64,000 nucleotides of DNA from Thelonectria olida. Lineage: Eukaryota; Ascomycota; Sordariomycetes; Hypocreales; Nectriaceae. Made by a program: the position numbers and the translations under genes. The stretch spans positions 3,038,001 through 3,102,000 of the forward strand of contig JAGPYM010000001.1 of the NCBI GenBank assembly GCA_020736575.1, given 5' to 3'. The notes below the pieces were generated by a model. It did not search any database. It was not told the DNA's origin and worked only from the letters and a program-made list of their open reading frames with translations. Each line of letters begins with the position of its first letter. Within the stretch, counting starts at the first letter, position 1. Positions 22,618-33,586 of the stretch are shown here, one piece after another.

Positions 22618-22851
22618 CAATGGAAAGTCTCGAAAAGCAGGACGTGGTTGTACGATGAATAGTCTACCACAGCTGGTGCATGCTTTTGAAGCAAGATCCG
22701 AAGCTTCTCGGAGAGTGAGCTTCAAGCAGTAAAAACTCTGGAAAAGCAGGATGTAGTTTTATGATGAATAATCAGCTAAAACTCATCCCATGCGCATCCA
22801 TGCTCCTGAAGCAAGATCCGAAGCATCTCGGGGAGGGAGCTTCGACCTAGT
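22618..22851. repeat. Imperfect tandem duplication, two units of about 110 bp
   Basis: Unit 1 (about 22618-22727) and unit 2 (about 22733-22851) share GAAAAGCAGGA, GATGAATA and TGAAGCAAGATCCGAAGC followed by TCTCGG and GAGCTTC. The units differ by scattered substitutions and a few small indels, so the duplication is not recent. It sits just inside the right-hand 5S fragment. No coding content. Confidence 0.75.
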
Positions 22852-22980
22852 TATATCGGATAGGATAGTCAGTAATCATAAAATCTGAATCCTGCTGTGG
22901 CGTGTTCGTACTTGGCACGAACGGCACTAGCGCTGTCCCCCTTGTTCGATGCTCCGGGGGGGCCATAAGTTGATTAGTTG

Positions 22981-23064
22981 CCCGTCTGCTCCCCGCACGT
23001 TAAGCTGAGAAGCGGCGAAGTAGTACTCGGGTCGGTGACGCCCGGGGAATTCTCGCTGTTGTAT
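22981..23064 (+). pseudogene. 5S rRNA fragment, 3' part only (nt 34-117)
   Basis: From CCCGTCTGCTCCCCGCACG to CTGTTGTAT this matches the intact 5S gene from nucleotide 34 to near its end with only a few changes (for example GAAGTAGTACT for GAACTAGTACT). The upstream 33 nucleotides are absent and replaced by unrelated sequence ending GATTAGTTG. A run of ATTTT repeats and a T8 tract follow, resembling a Pol III terminator. Without its 5' third it cannot form helix I, so it is a pseudogene. Confidence 0.92.
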
Positions 23065-23543
23065 TTTATTTTATTTTATTTTTTTTCGATTCCTTCACAT
23101 TGGAATCATTTTTGGCTAAACTGTTGTCAGGTTAGCGGCCATCTATGATGTATGGAGTACTACCTAGTTAGTCGTGGAGGTGTTGACTCCAAATTGCCAA
23201 GTCGACCAAAAAAACGAATCTATCCATTCGGAGTCCCTTAAGATATGACCCCAACGACCCCAAATTCATGAGCCCCTCCAACAAACTCCACTCCGATGGG
23301 GGTGTTCCGGGGAATGACGAAAAGAATGAGCAGAATTCCGAATTCATTTGTCATCTGAATGTGTTGAGCAATAGTCCCTCGCCATGGTGAGCAGGGACAG
23401 TCCTCCATCAAAGAGCCGGGGCTTTGGGGGAGGCGGTTCTGTCGACTGCTCAAATATTAGACGAGCTTCAAACATCTAATACTTGGATAAAGGTTAATCA
23501 GAACTTGATAAAGCCAGTTCAACGACTTTTTATCATAGTCGAC

Positions 23544-25403
23544 ATGTCGGTATTCTTCAAACAAGTTTCGTCGTAAGTACTTATCATCAGCATCATGATA
23601 CACTCTACCTACCTGGGCACTATAGGCAGCTAACGACTTGGCCGGCACTAGGGACAATCCGGTGAAGAAAGACGATGTCGACACTGTCTTGAACCAAATC
23701 GGCGTTGCCGTCAGAGATCAAGACAAGGATGACTTCCATCAGCTCCTCGCTGCAGTCCACGACTGCGCAGAGCAAATCGACAGCCTCCCGGACTATCAAC
23801 CCATCCCCGACGTAAAGAAGTACCCTCGCGAGAACATTCGTCGACCAGCAGCTGAGGAGCAAGACTTTGGCAACGCCTGGGCGCACAAGTTTCTTATCAG
23901 AGGCGACGCCAGTGCGGCATCAAAGCTGAGGGGAAAGTCTGTCGTCTTGAAGGACTGCATCGCAGTGGCCGGGGTGCCGCAGTTTTACGGCAGCGATGCT
24001 TTCCCGGCGTGGACTCCGAGTACGGATGCCACTGTCGTGACGAGGCTGCTCGATGCTGGTGCGGATATCCTGGGGACGGCTACGTGCGAGAACTTTTGCA
24101 ACTCGACCTCTTCCTTCACGAGCGCGCAGGGCGTCGTCCACAATCCGTTTCAGAGGGGGTACTCTGCGGGTGGGAGCACTTCGGGGGGCGCGGTGCTGGT
24201 AGGTTCGGGCTTGGTTGACTGCGCCATCGGCGGTGATCAGGGAGGGAGTATTCGTGTTCCTGCTGCGTTGTGTGGATGTGAGTGTGCATTCATTTACACC
24301 CTCGCTCTCGAGCTTCAACTGACTCACCCATGTCTTCAGGTGTCGGCTTCAAGCCAACTCACGGCTTAATCCCTTGGACAGGTATCACCAGCGGCGATGC
24401 TGTTGATGACCATGCTGGACCGCTGACCCGCTCTGTCAAGGATGCTGCTTTGGTTCTTGATGCCCTATCTGGCCACGATGGTATCGACGACAGGTCGCTT
24501 GGTGCAGGTGTGCATGGGTCCCACGGCTTCGCAGAATCACTATCAACCCATGCCAACCAGCGTCTTCCCCTGACCGGCGTAAAGATTGGCATTCTGAGAG
24601 AAGGATTCGATCCCGATATCTTTCAACACAGCGTCAAGGAGGTCGTGCTCTCCGCTGCTACTAGGCTGCAGCAACTAGGTGCTACGGTTGAGGAAGTATC
24701 CATCCCCTCACACCTCCAAGGCCCTGCCATCTGGACGCTCCAGCAGAGAATCTCGGGATCCTTGACCCTCCTAGGGAAAGCTCACGGAAGAAGAGGCCTC
24801 TCTCTCACCGAGTTCGAGCATGCAAGACTCCCCTGGACTACAGAAAGCTTCCAGAAGCTCTTCCCCTCCACCCAGAACACCATCATCAACGGCCTCTACT
24901 TGGCGGACAAGTTTCCGGGTCTGTACGGAAAGGCAATCAATCTCGGACGGAAAATCAGCGACGATTACGAAAAGGCTCTGTCAGAGTATGATGTCCTCGT
25001 CATGCCTACGACGCCTTACGTGGCGCCCCAGCACGGCAGCCGAGGGACGCCGCGGCAGTGTTTCGAGCCCAGCATCGGACTCACATCGAACACGGCAGTG
25101 TTCAACGTGACTGGCCACCCGGCGTTGGCGTTGCCAGTCGGATTCGCGCCCGCCAAGGAAGATAGAAGCGTTTTGCTCCCCGTGAGCATGCAAATCGTCG
25201 GCGGGTTGTGGCAAGAGAAGAAGATTCTCAAGGTTGCGCATGCTTGGGAGAGTGCCTTTGACTGGAAGGCCGACTCCCCCAGCACTGCGAACAGCGTGTC
25301 CGATGCGGCAGCGACTCTAGGTATTTTGAAGAAGAACGGTTATCTGGAGTCAAAGTATGGGAAGAGCGCAATAGAGATCAGTGAGCTTGTCGTAAAATCC
25401 TAG
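23544..25403 (+). CDS. Amidase-signature family hydrolase
   Basis: Exons 23544-23572, 23652-24277 and 24340-25403 give 572 residues. Intron 1 has GTAAGT, a GCTAACG branch site and a CACTAG acceptor. The Ser-cisSer-Lys triad is visible: Lys110 in VVLKDCIAVAG, Ser187 in GGSTSGG and Ser209 in GGDQGGSIRVPAALCG, at the normal spacing. The blocks VGFKPTHGLIPWTG and DHAGPLTRSVKDAALVLDA follow. There is no signal peptide, so a cytosolic enzyme is expected, hydrolysing a carboxylic amide to acid plus ammonia. GatA is unlikely because the N-terminal 75 residues are not those of an amidotransferase subunit. The substrate is unknown. It is convergent with the regulator gene, 39 bp between stop codons. 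Confidence 0.92.
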
Positions 25404-25442
25404 GTAGACAAGCCCGAGTGGTACATATTTAAGATTAGAGGA

Positions 25443-28189
25443 CTAGTTCTGAGACTTGGAATACATGTACTTTTCTAAACTTGCGCCTATTATGTTGATA
25501 AACGGCCATTGCGTGTTCCTCTTGAAGAAGTGTGCCCAGATTTTCAACACGGCGATACTGAGGCCCTGGGGATCAAGCCGCAGCCCGGCTCCCTCCTCTT
25601 CCTCCTCTTCGTCAAAATCCACCACTGCATACGCTTCCTCGACGACGCATCTGACCCAGTGCAGGATCCGGTCCTCACTCCCTGCGTTACGAACAAAACG
25701 TTAGCTTAATACGGAATACCGTGTGGGTGACTCGCAAGTCCATCTTCACCTACCACTAAGAGGAACCGTTTTGACCGAGGCTTGCAGAGATCCAAGCCAT
25801 TTGCTGAGGAGGACTGCACATTCAAGTGCTGAAAGCGAATGCCGAACACTCCAGAAGAATGCTTGACTCCGAGCCACGCGGTCGACACCCAGTCTGACAG
25901 GGATGCTCAAGGCATGTGTGGCATACAGCAGAGCCGAGATGACCCCGTCGCTTCTCTCAACATCCGGGCACTTGGACAGTGCCTTTGCTATCCGATTGGG
26001 GTCTCTCGTCTCCAGCTGCCGATAGGGCCCGAGATTGAGGTAGATGCGGACGTACGCGAGACCTAGGAGTGAGCTGGAAGTGAAGGGGATCGGTCCGTTC
26101 TCGTTGTTGGGGTCCAGACTCGATTCGGGCGCTTGCTGCCAACTAGTTGTCCAGGATCGTAAACCTCGTCTAGTTTCAATGATTAGCCTGACCATTGTCA
26201 TGGGCCCATTGTTGTTCTGACTTACTCCAGCTTTTCCACCTCTTCTGGAGGGAGGGATGCTGAGTGATCCATAATGGGGAGAGAAAGGTCGCGGACGATG
26301 TAGATTCGCTGAAGCAGTCCATGAAGCAGGACGTAGTTCCCCAACGGCGTGGGAATCGGATCTAATGCTATCACGCAGTCGCTGCGCAACAAGCGTCCCA
26401 GGGCATCTTGGAAGTCGAGTTGCTGTTCACTCCGCGCCGACTGCCACTGGACTGCCGTCGGCGCCTTCCACTCCTTGGTAGATGCGGGCAACCGTAGATG
26501 AAGCTCGTTGCTCCTCAGGGCAGGGTAGACGTTGTAGGCCACGCTGTGAATGTGAATGAAGGAAAAAGCGATGAGCTTCGCCCTCCTGACGGCTTCTTGG
26601 TGGACCCATGCCAACCAACTCGTTTGCAGAGACGCGAGATCGGAATCTCTCTCGGGCTCTTCCTCTTCTTCCTCTTCCTCCAGGCCGAGATCTCGGAGAA
26701 CTTGAGCGAGCAGGCTCTGCAGAGCGAATGCTTCTTGGAGCAGAGACTCTTTGGGCTCCCAAGTTGCGTATCCCATCAGGTTGATGAGCGCACGAACCGT
26801 GTCAATGGGTTCCCACAGTCCGCAATCCTCACCTGAGATGCTGGATATGGCGGAGCCCCTCGTTTCGTGTGGTTGTCTCTGTGTCGACCCCGCTTGCATG
26901 CTCAGAAGACTTGTTGTCTTGGGGCCAAACTTGTCTCGCTCGTGAAACAGCCTCTCAAAGAGGACTGCTTTCCCCGCGTGAAACAGACGTTCCGAGTTGG
27001 AATGTTCAAAGCTGTACTGCGCCCCTAGTGCGGCGATGGATAGTAGCAGCTCCAACGGACTATCCAGGACTCTCCACGTAGGGGCGTGGATAAAGACCAT
27101 GTGGGTGTGAAAGCCTTCGAAGAACGATGTGACATATCTGGTGAGGGCGTGTCGGGATGGCAACCGAAACGCAGGATCAAGAACACCTCGGAATCTCTCG
27201 AGGGACTGGTTAATTCGGGCTCGTTGCTCGTCGGTGACTTTGAACAGGGGAGGCGAAAACTCATGGCAACGGGGGTCTAGCCTCAAGGTTAGACATTAAA
27301 ACAATCGCCCGAGGGTCGAAATGGGAGTCAACTTACTGTCGACTGAGCTCGTGCTATGTATTCTGTCACCTTCGGGGGCCGACGGTAACCACGAACTGAA
27401 GGGAGTGCCTGGCCGAGTAGTAGGCCTCGAGTTGGAACCGACGGCTGAATCTTCCACTTCGGTTGGTTCGTCTCCTTGCTCCAGGTTTTGGAAGTACGGG
27501 CTCCATTCTGCGGGAAGGCCAACGCCGTCGAGGAACTCTGCAAAGTCTCGAAACTGATCAAGGCCCGTCAAGTCGTGGCCTATGGTCCAAGTCAGCAAGT
27601 TTAATAGGTACAGGGGGTAGCACATGTGCGACATGCCTTGACCAAAGATTTGGGGAGCCATGAGAGATTGATTATACGAATCCGTAGGTATCGTCGGCGC
27701 CACAAGGCTTCGTTGCCCTATGCATTCATCGACATAGACAGCGGTAGGTTGTTGAGTCCACGGGGGAGCATTGATCCCGGAGAGACATGAGAGCGACTCG
27801 GCAGCAGCAGCGGCAGCCAAATCTGGCTCAGCTGCCTGATGAGTGACGGCTTCCACAGCATCGCCTTCGCCTTCGTGCAATGAGAGGCGCTGGTGGCGAG
27901 TCAACAAGTCACGGCGTGTAAACGCAGCTCCACAGCTGCAATGGAACGGCTTCTCTTTGGTATCTGGGGTTGATGATTACATTAGATAACTAGAGATGGG
28001 GAACATGTAATCAAGCGACTCACGAATCCTCTCATGGCGCATCAAGTGCTCTGCGCGCTTAAAGGACCTTGCACAATGAGCGCAGACATGTGGAACTCCT
28101 CGACGTCGTCTTCGCCGAACGACGGGGGCGGATGGAGGCGGTTGCGTGCTGCCGCTGTCACTCTCGAGCATCTTTGGAGAGCGGGACAT
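25443..28189 (-). CDS. Transcription factor: two C2H2 fingers plus fungal_trans domain
   Basis: Five exons: 28024-28189, 27337-27963, 26226-27276, 25754-26169 and 25443-25681, giving 832 residues. Two C2H2 fingers span residues about 34-85: VCAHCARSFKRAEHLMRHERI, then the linker HTKEKPF, then HCSCGAAFTRRDLLTRHQR with H-x5-H. The first junction falls inside this linker, which confirms it. The middle region (residues 270-560) carries LFKVTDEQRARINQSLERF and SFFEGFHTHMVFIHAPTW, typical of fungal_trans (PF04082). A Glu run (about residue 480) and another near the C-terminus are acidic. It is probably a pathway regulator; its divergent neighbour (SDR) and convergent neighbour (amidase) are likely targets. 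An open stretch upstream begins with GTG, so the ATG at 28189 is used. Confidence 0.88.
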
Positions 28190-28572
28190 GGGTGAGTTGG
28201 AGAGGCAAAAGACGATGGGGCCTTTGGAGTCTTTGTGAGAGGGTGATGGGGGATGGTTGACTCGTCTGAGGGAGCTTATCTCCAACCCCGGCCCTCGAGA
28301 CTCACTTCTCTCCACTTGAAGTTGGGGTAGTTAGATATGGACGTATTGCGCCGATCCCCCCGCAAATAGGTTCAAGCCATCTCTATTAGTTCAGCTGCTC
28401 GGAGGGTTTCTTGGATCGCTTGAAAAGGAAGACCAGTCATTCATCATCTTTCAGTTGGAGCAGGATAATAGCAGTCTAGATCCAATCAAGCAATAGATAT
28501 AGACTCATCTCTCATATCAGCCCGCCATAATCATCGCACTGAACCTACTCCAACCACCAACCCATCATCAGC
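28190..28572. promoter_or_regulatory. Divergent promoter region, regulator / SDR
   Basis: 383 bp between the start codons of the C2H2 regulator (minus) and the SDR (plus). No operator was identified; the shared region makes co-regulation likely. Confidence 0.45.
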
Positions 28573-29491
28573 ATGGCATCCGTATTCTCAAGGCTTCCAG
28601 GTGTCGCCCTAATCACAGGTGCCGGCGGTACAGGTAGGGCAATTCAACCCATAACCAGGAGCCTCGCTTACACACAAACCGCATAGGAATTGGCGCTGCG
28701 GTTGCAAAGGCATTTGTCCGATCAGGGTGTTCCAGACTCGCCATCACCGACATAAATGCAAACACACTTAACCAAACACGAGACGCCATTCATGCCATCA
28801 ACCCGGGAGCCCGCATCTTGGCGCAACCTGGCGACATCTCAGACGAGGCTTTTGTCTCTTCCCTAAGCAAGGCCGTCGGCGCCGAGTTCTCACGTCTGGA
28901 CTATGCCGTTCATTGCGCCGGCATCTTGGGGGAGTCGCTGCGCTCAACCGAGACCAAAACGGAAGCTTTCGATCGCATCAATCGCGTCAACTATCGCGCT
29001 TCGTGGCTCTGTTCACGGGCAGCGCTGGAGCAGATGCTGCAGCAGGAGCCGCTCCAAGAGCATCCCGAGCAACGAGGCGCCATTGTGAACATCGCCAGTC
29101 AACTCGGCATCGTCGCTCGGCCTGGTGCCGGTACGTAACTTCCCTTCCCGATGACTACTCAATGCGAAAACTGCATAATTGCTCACTGTAGTAAGCTCCG
29201 TACTGCGCTTCCAAAGCAGCCATCGTCAACATGACTCGTGCAGACGCGATTGACTATTCCCCTGACGGCATACGTATTAATTGCGTTTGCCCCGGAGTCA
29301 TTGAATCCCCCATGACGACGGGGTCAGAGGAAGTAACAAGGCGACTGAAACCTGCCATTGATATTGCACCGATGCGGAGGATGGGTCGCCCAGATGAAGT
29401 TGCGAATGCAGTCATGTTCCTGTGTTCAAGCCAAGCGTCCTTTGTCCAGGGGCACGCATTGGTAGTAGACGGCGGATACACCATTAACTAG
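28573..29491 (+). CDS. Short-chain dehydrogenase/reductase
   Basis: Exons 28573-28633, 28687-29130 and 29196-29491 give 266 residues. The last acceptor is AAG rather than the TAG four bases earlier, because only this restores APYCASKAA. The nucleotide-binding motif is TGAGGTGIG (residues 15-23), the HCAG block replaces NNAG, catalytic Ser157 lies in NIASQ, and Tyr171-x3-Lys175 is intact. The C-terminus PxxxVANAVMFLCSSQASFVQG...VDGGYTIN is that of a classical 250-residue SDR. It is an NAD(P)H oxidoreductase; the substrate cannot be inferred. It is transcribed away from the regulator gene. Confidence 0.9.
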
Positions 29492-30235
29492 TTTTATAAT
29501 GTGAATCCAATCGTCTGATTCAATATTGTTTCTTGGACATACAGAGCACCAAGACAACACTACCGAACTTGCAGGACGGACTTCTCCATTCGGCCTCTCA
29601 CCAAAATTTCCCAGTACACATGCAAATAGACTATCGGAGGCTTCGATAACTAGAACCGCATAATGCCAGCAAATTTTCAGCTAAAGCATGAGAGACTTGG
29701 TGCTACAGCCTTCAGTAACATACCTTGTGCGTATGTTGGGTGCCGAGTGGCTTGATTGTCTCATTTCGTCTTACTGTAACGTGTATTCCCCAGCCGGTGC
29801 CCGCGTCCAATAATGCGGAATCTCGAAATATTGACCTTCATATGGATGGTTCTTTGGGTTCTTTCTCATTACATTATCGGTCTTGAAGAACGGCCTGTAA
29901 CTCTCCGTGACAATATAGCCTTGACCACGCGGGGAGCCGAGAACCTTCTTACTATTCCGCGAGCAACAGGTCCCGAGCAAAAGCTTTTTCTTGCGGAAAT
30001 CTCCTAGAGCTATGATAGGCGAGCTGCGTAGACAACAGTTTGGTGCGTCTTTGGGCTCTAAGCAAACCGTGGCACCAAGTTGTAACACAGTTTCATTTTC
30101 TTGATATGCCCCAAACCCTTCGCCCTCTTAAGGTGTGATAACGTTCCTCTTGGCCTGTCCTGAAAACCAATCTCCTACTTGTCCGTCTGGCCCAATCATC
30201 TTCCAATATTTTAGCAGCCTTTATTGTCTATTGAA
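29492..30235. other. Intergenic, 744 bp
   Basis: This covers the SDR 3' flank and the OPT promoter. A 105-codon open frame on the minus strand (29771-30088) has protein-like composition but no ATG and no splice partner I could find. It may be a decayed gene. Confidence 0.35.
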
Positions 30236-33047
30236 ATGGCCGAAGTCATCCAGAAAGCAAAGCTCCCAGGGCGGTCCGACCAGGATCGTGAGAAGCAGGT
30301 TGGTGACTGACGCCAAAACCATCCTCCCACCCGTGTTTCTCTGCTGACGATCTCTATCAGCCTCTAAAGGCAATTAGCAGTGATCTTTGTAGCCCTTGCA
30401 AGTACATCGACTCAATTCAGCATGACCTCGATGTCACTCACGATGACCTGCTCGAAGCCAAGGAAATTGCAGAGAAACTCACTCTCGAGGAAACCCGGAA
30501 AGTAGAGATTCCTCCTGTGTGCACTGGCTGGGCGCTAATCCCTCTACCAGATGATGACCCAAGTACATGCTCTTCACAAATGGGATCCAAACTTCCCTCT
30601 GTCCATCATCGAAAAGATTGAACTCTTCATTGGCAAGTTCCCCTTCCATCTGGTACCCCTCGTCCCGAGGTCTAACATCTGTAAAACACATAGGAAACGA
30701 GGACGTCTTCAAGCACCCAGAAAAACATCAAAAGTTGATCGAAGAAATCAAGATCGAAGCGGCCCTCATCACCAACAACTCGCCCTACGCAGAAGTCCGA
30801 GCCGTCGTCGACAACCACGACGACCCCAGCATGCCCTGCTCGACCATCCGCGCCTGGGCGATTGGCATAGTCTTCTCCGTCGCCATTTCCTTCATCAACG
30901 CCTTCTTCGACATTCGTCAGCCGAACATCTACGTCTCTTCTAATGTTCCCCAGCTCCTCGCCTATCCCGTCGGCAAGCTCTTCGAAAAGCTTCTTCCTGA
31001 TGTGGGATTCACCCTCTGCGGCGTCCGGCATAGCCTCAACCCAGGCCCGTTTAACAAGAAGGAGCATATGCTTATCACTATCATGTCAACTGTCTCTAAA
31101 GACGTCCCATATACCAACTACATTATTTGGATACAATACCTGCCCATCTACTTCAACCAGCCCTGGGCCATTAGTTTCGGATATCAAATCACCATTGCTC
31201 TGTCTACCAACTTCATCGGCTACGGTCTCGCCGGTCTCTGTCGACGGTTCTTGGTCTATCCGTCCTACTGCGTTTGGCCCGCGTCTCTAGTCACCATCGC
31301 CCTCAACACAGCTTTCCACAACGACGGGAACATACCAGTGGCAGGACCGTTCAGAAAGCTCTGGCAATGGTCTCGTCTCAAGTTCTTCGCCTTCGCATTC
31401 GCCCTCATGTTCTTCTACTTCTGGGTTCCCAACTACCTCTTCGCCGCACTGAGCTTCTTCAGCTGGATGACGTGGATCGCGCCAACCAACGTGAACCTTT
31501 CCCTCATCACAGGTGGTCTTACCGGCATGGCCCTGAATCCGCTCCCAACATGGGATTGGAACATACTCACCACGTATGTCGATCCCCTGATGGTGCCATT
31601 CTTTAGCACTCTCAACTTCTTCGTCGGCGGCTTCGTCACCTTCTTCATTGTTGTCGCCATCTACTACACCAACACATACAACACCGCTTACCTACCTATA
31701 AACTCGAACCGCGTATGGGATCATTTCGCACATCATTACAACGTGTCAGCAATCCTGGACGAGCGTGGCATCCTCGATGGCTCCAAATACGAGGCTTATT
31801 CTCCTCCATTCCTTTCGGCCGCATGCATTGTCCTCTACACATTCTTCTTCGCCGTCTACACCTCGACCGTCACGTATGGCATTCTGTACCACCATCGTGA
31901 AATTGCCATCGGCTTCCGCGACCTCGTCAACAGCATGCGCCCGTCGAAGAAGCACCAGGTCGAGGCCGGTCAAGTCCTCGACGTCCACAACCGTCTCATG
32001 GAGTCCTACCGCGAGGTTCCAGAATGGTGGTACCTGGCCGTCTTGGTCATGGCCGTTGTACTAGGTGTGGTAGGAATCGCCCAGTGGCCAACGTACACGA
32101 CCCCTGCCGTTGTGCTCTACGGCATCGTCTTGTGTCTGATCTTTGTCGTGCCGGTCGGCATCATCCGAGCCATGACGGGCGTCGAAGTGACACTTAACGT
32201 CCTAGCCGAGTTCATCGGCGGTTCCTGGGTCGAGGGGAACGCGCTGGCCATGTGCTTCTTCAAGACTTATGGTTTCGTTTGCTGTAGCCAAGCCCTGAGC
32301 TTCAGCAACGATCTGAAACTCGCCCACTACCTCAAGATTCCTCCCCGTTTCACGTTCTGGGCCCAGATGGTTCCCACCGTCGTCTCGACGTTTGTCTGTG
32401 TGGCGATAGTGCAGTACCAAGTCAACTTGAAGGATGTGTGCACTGAGAAAGCCGCATATCGGTTCTTCTGCCCAGGCATCAACACCTTCTTCATGGCCGC
32501 TGTGCTCTGGGGCACGGTCGGTCCCAAGAAGATGTGGGGGATACGAGGCCAATACGTCGAGACACTTGTAGGATTTCCTCTGGGCGTCATTGTTACGGTT
32601 ATCCTCTGGTGGCTGGGTAGAAAATACCCCAAGAACCGTCTCCTCCGTAATGCACATCCGGTGGTAATATTCAACGGAGGGCTTATCTGGGCGCCCTACA
32701 ACTTTTCATACGTCTGGCCTGCTGTGCCCATTGGTTGGTTCTCCTGGGTATACATGAAGAGTCGTTACCTCGGCTTGTGGTCCAAGGCAAGTGATATCTC
32801 GATAGAGGGTTGTTGGGTGGACAGCTAACACGTTTTACAGTACAACTACGTCCTCTCGGCGGCCTTCTCCGCTGGCATCGCCATCTCGGCCCTCGTCACC
32901 TTCTTCGCGTTGCAGTACCGAGGGATTGAGGTGAGCTGGTGGGGTAACAATGCGCCATTTGAGGGGTGCGACGGCACTGGAAGTTGTGCACTCAAGAGAC
33001 TTGCCAATGGGGAGGACTTTGGGCCTCGGTTCGGGAACTTTCATTAG
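30236..33047 (+). CDS. Oligopeptide transporter, OPT family
   Basis: Five exons: 30236-30298, 30361-30501, 30551-30632, 30694-32786 and 32841-33047, giving 861 residues. Introns 3 and 4 have GC donors (G|GCAAGT and AAG|GCAAGT); the alternative GT sites shift the frame. The N-terminus contains ALHKWDPNFPLSIIEKIELF and YAEVRAVVDNHDDPSMPCST, signature OPT blocks. They are followed by about 14-16 membrane segments, with KKEHMLITIMSTVSK and GGLIWAPYNFSYVWPAVPIG. The end is a short hydrophilic Cys-containing tail. OPT proteins are proton-coupled plasma-membrane importers of tetra/pentapeptides, glutathione or metal-peptide complexes. Specificity is unknown. Confidence 0.93.
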
Positions 33048-33586
33048 TTGGTGATTTCTACTACTCATGTGAGCGCGGAGCACGCAACGGCAGACAATCA
33101 TGGTTTCTTGATGTGAAAGAGCATTTGGTTGAATTGCACGCCGGAATTATATCTAATTTGGAGTTTGTTTTGTAATATACAGAGCAATGGCGACTTCTTT
33201 ATGGGAGCCGTCCATGCCAATATTCATAAGCCCGTCCTCAACCTACCCTGTGATCCATCTCTTGCAACAAACGTGAGGACTGACACTTGGAAGAGATAAA
33301 GCCGTCAACTCTCGGGAGTACTTGAAGACTATTCAAGTGCCAACATCATTCCACACGTTCGCTGGTTACCGATAGGGGGACACTTCACAGTACCTGTACC
33401 TCATGTCGAAGCAATGGCATCCACATTCCGACGATTATCAGAGATTCAAAGTTGATGAAGAATTCAATTCAAGCGGTGGTTCAAGCCACAAGTACAATAA
33501 GAATATAAAGCACACAAAACTAGTCGATTAATAGAGAAACAAACCGACGGTCTCCCGTCATCTGGCGAAAAGAGAGAAATTCCACT
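33048..33586. other. Intergenic, convergent 3' flanks of OPT and cpc-1
   Basis: 539 bp between two stop codons. No gene was found. Confidence 0.4.

Larger units (their letters stand above)
22383..23543. other. Intergenic with tandem duplication and 5S fragment
   Basis: No coding region was found. It holds an imperfect 110-bp tandem repeat (22618-22851) and the 3' part of a 5S gene (22981-23064), then the amidase promoter. Confidence 0.45.

Noticed and set aside
18061..23064. A complete Starship with captain recombinase between the 5S fragments
   Set aside because: No DUF3435-type tyrosine recombinase frame is present, and neither terminal repeats nor an unambiguous target duplication was found; only the interrupted 5S site supports insertion.
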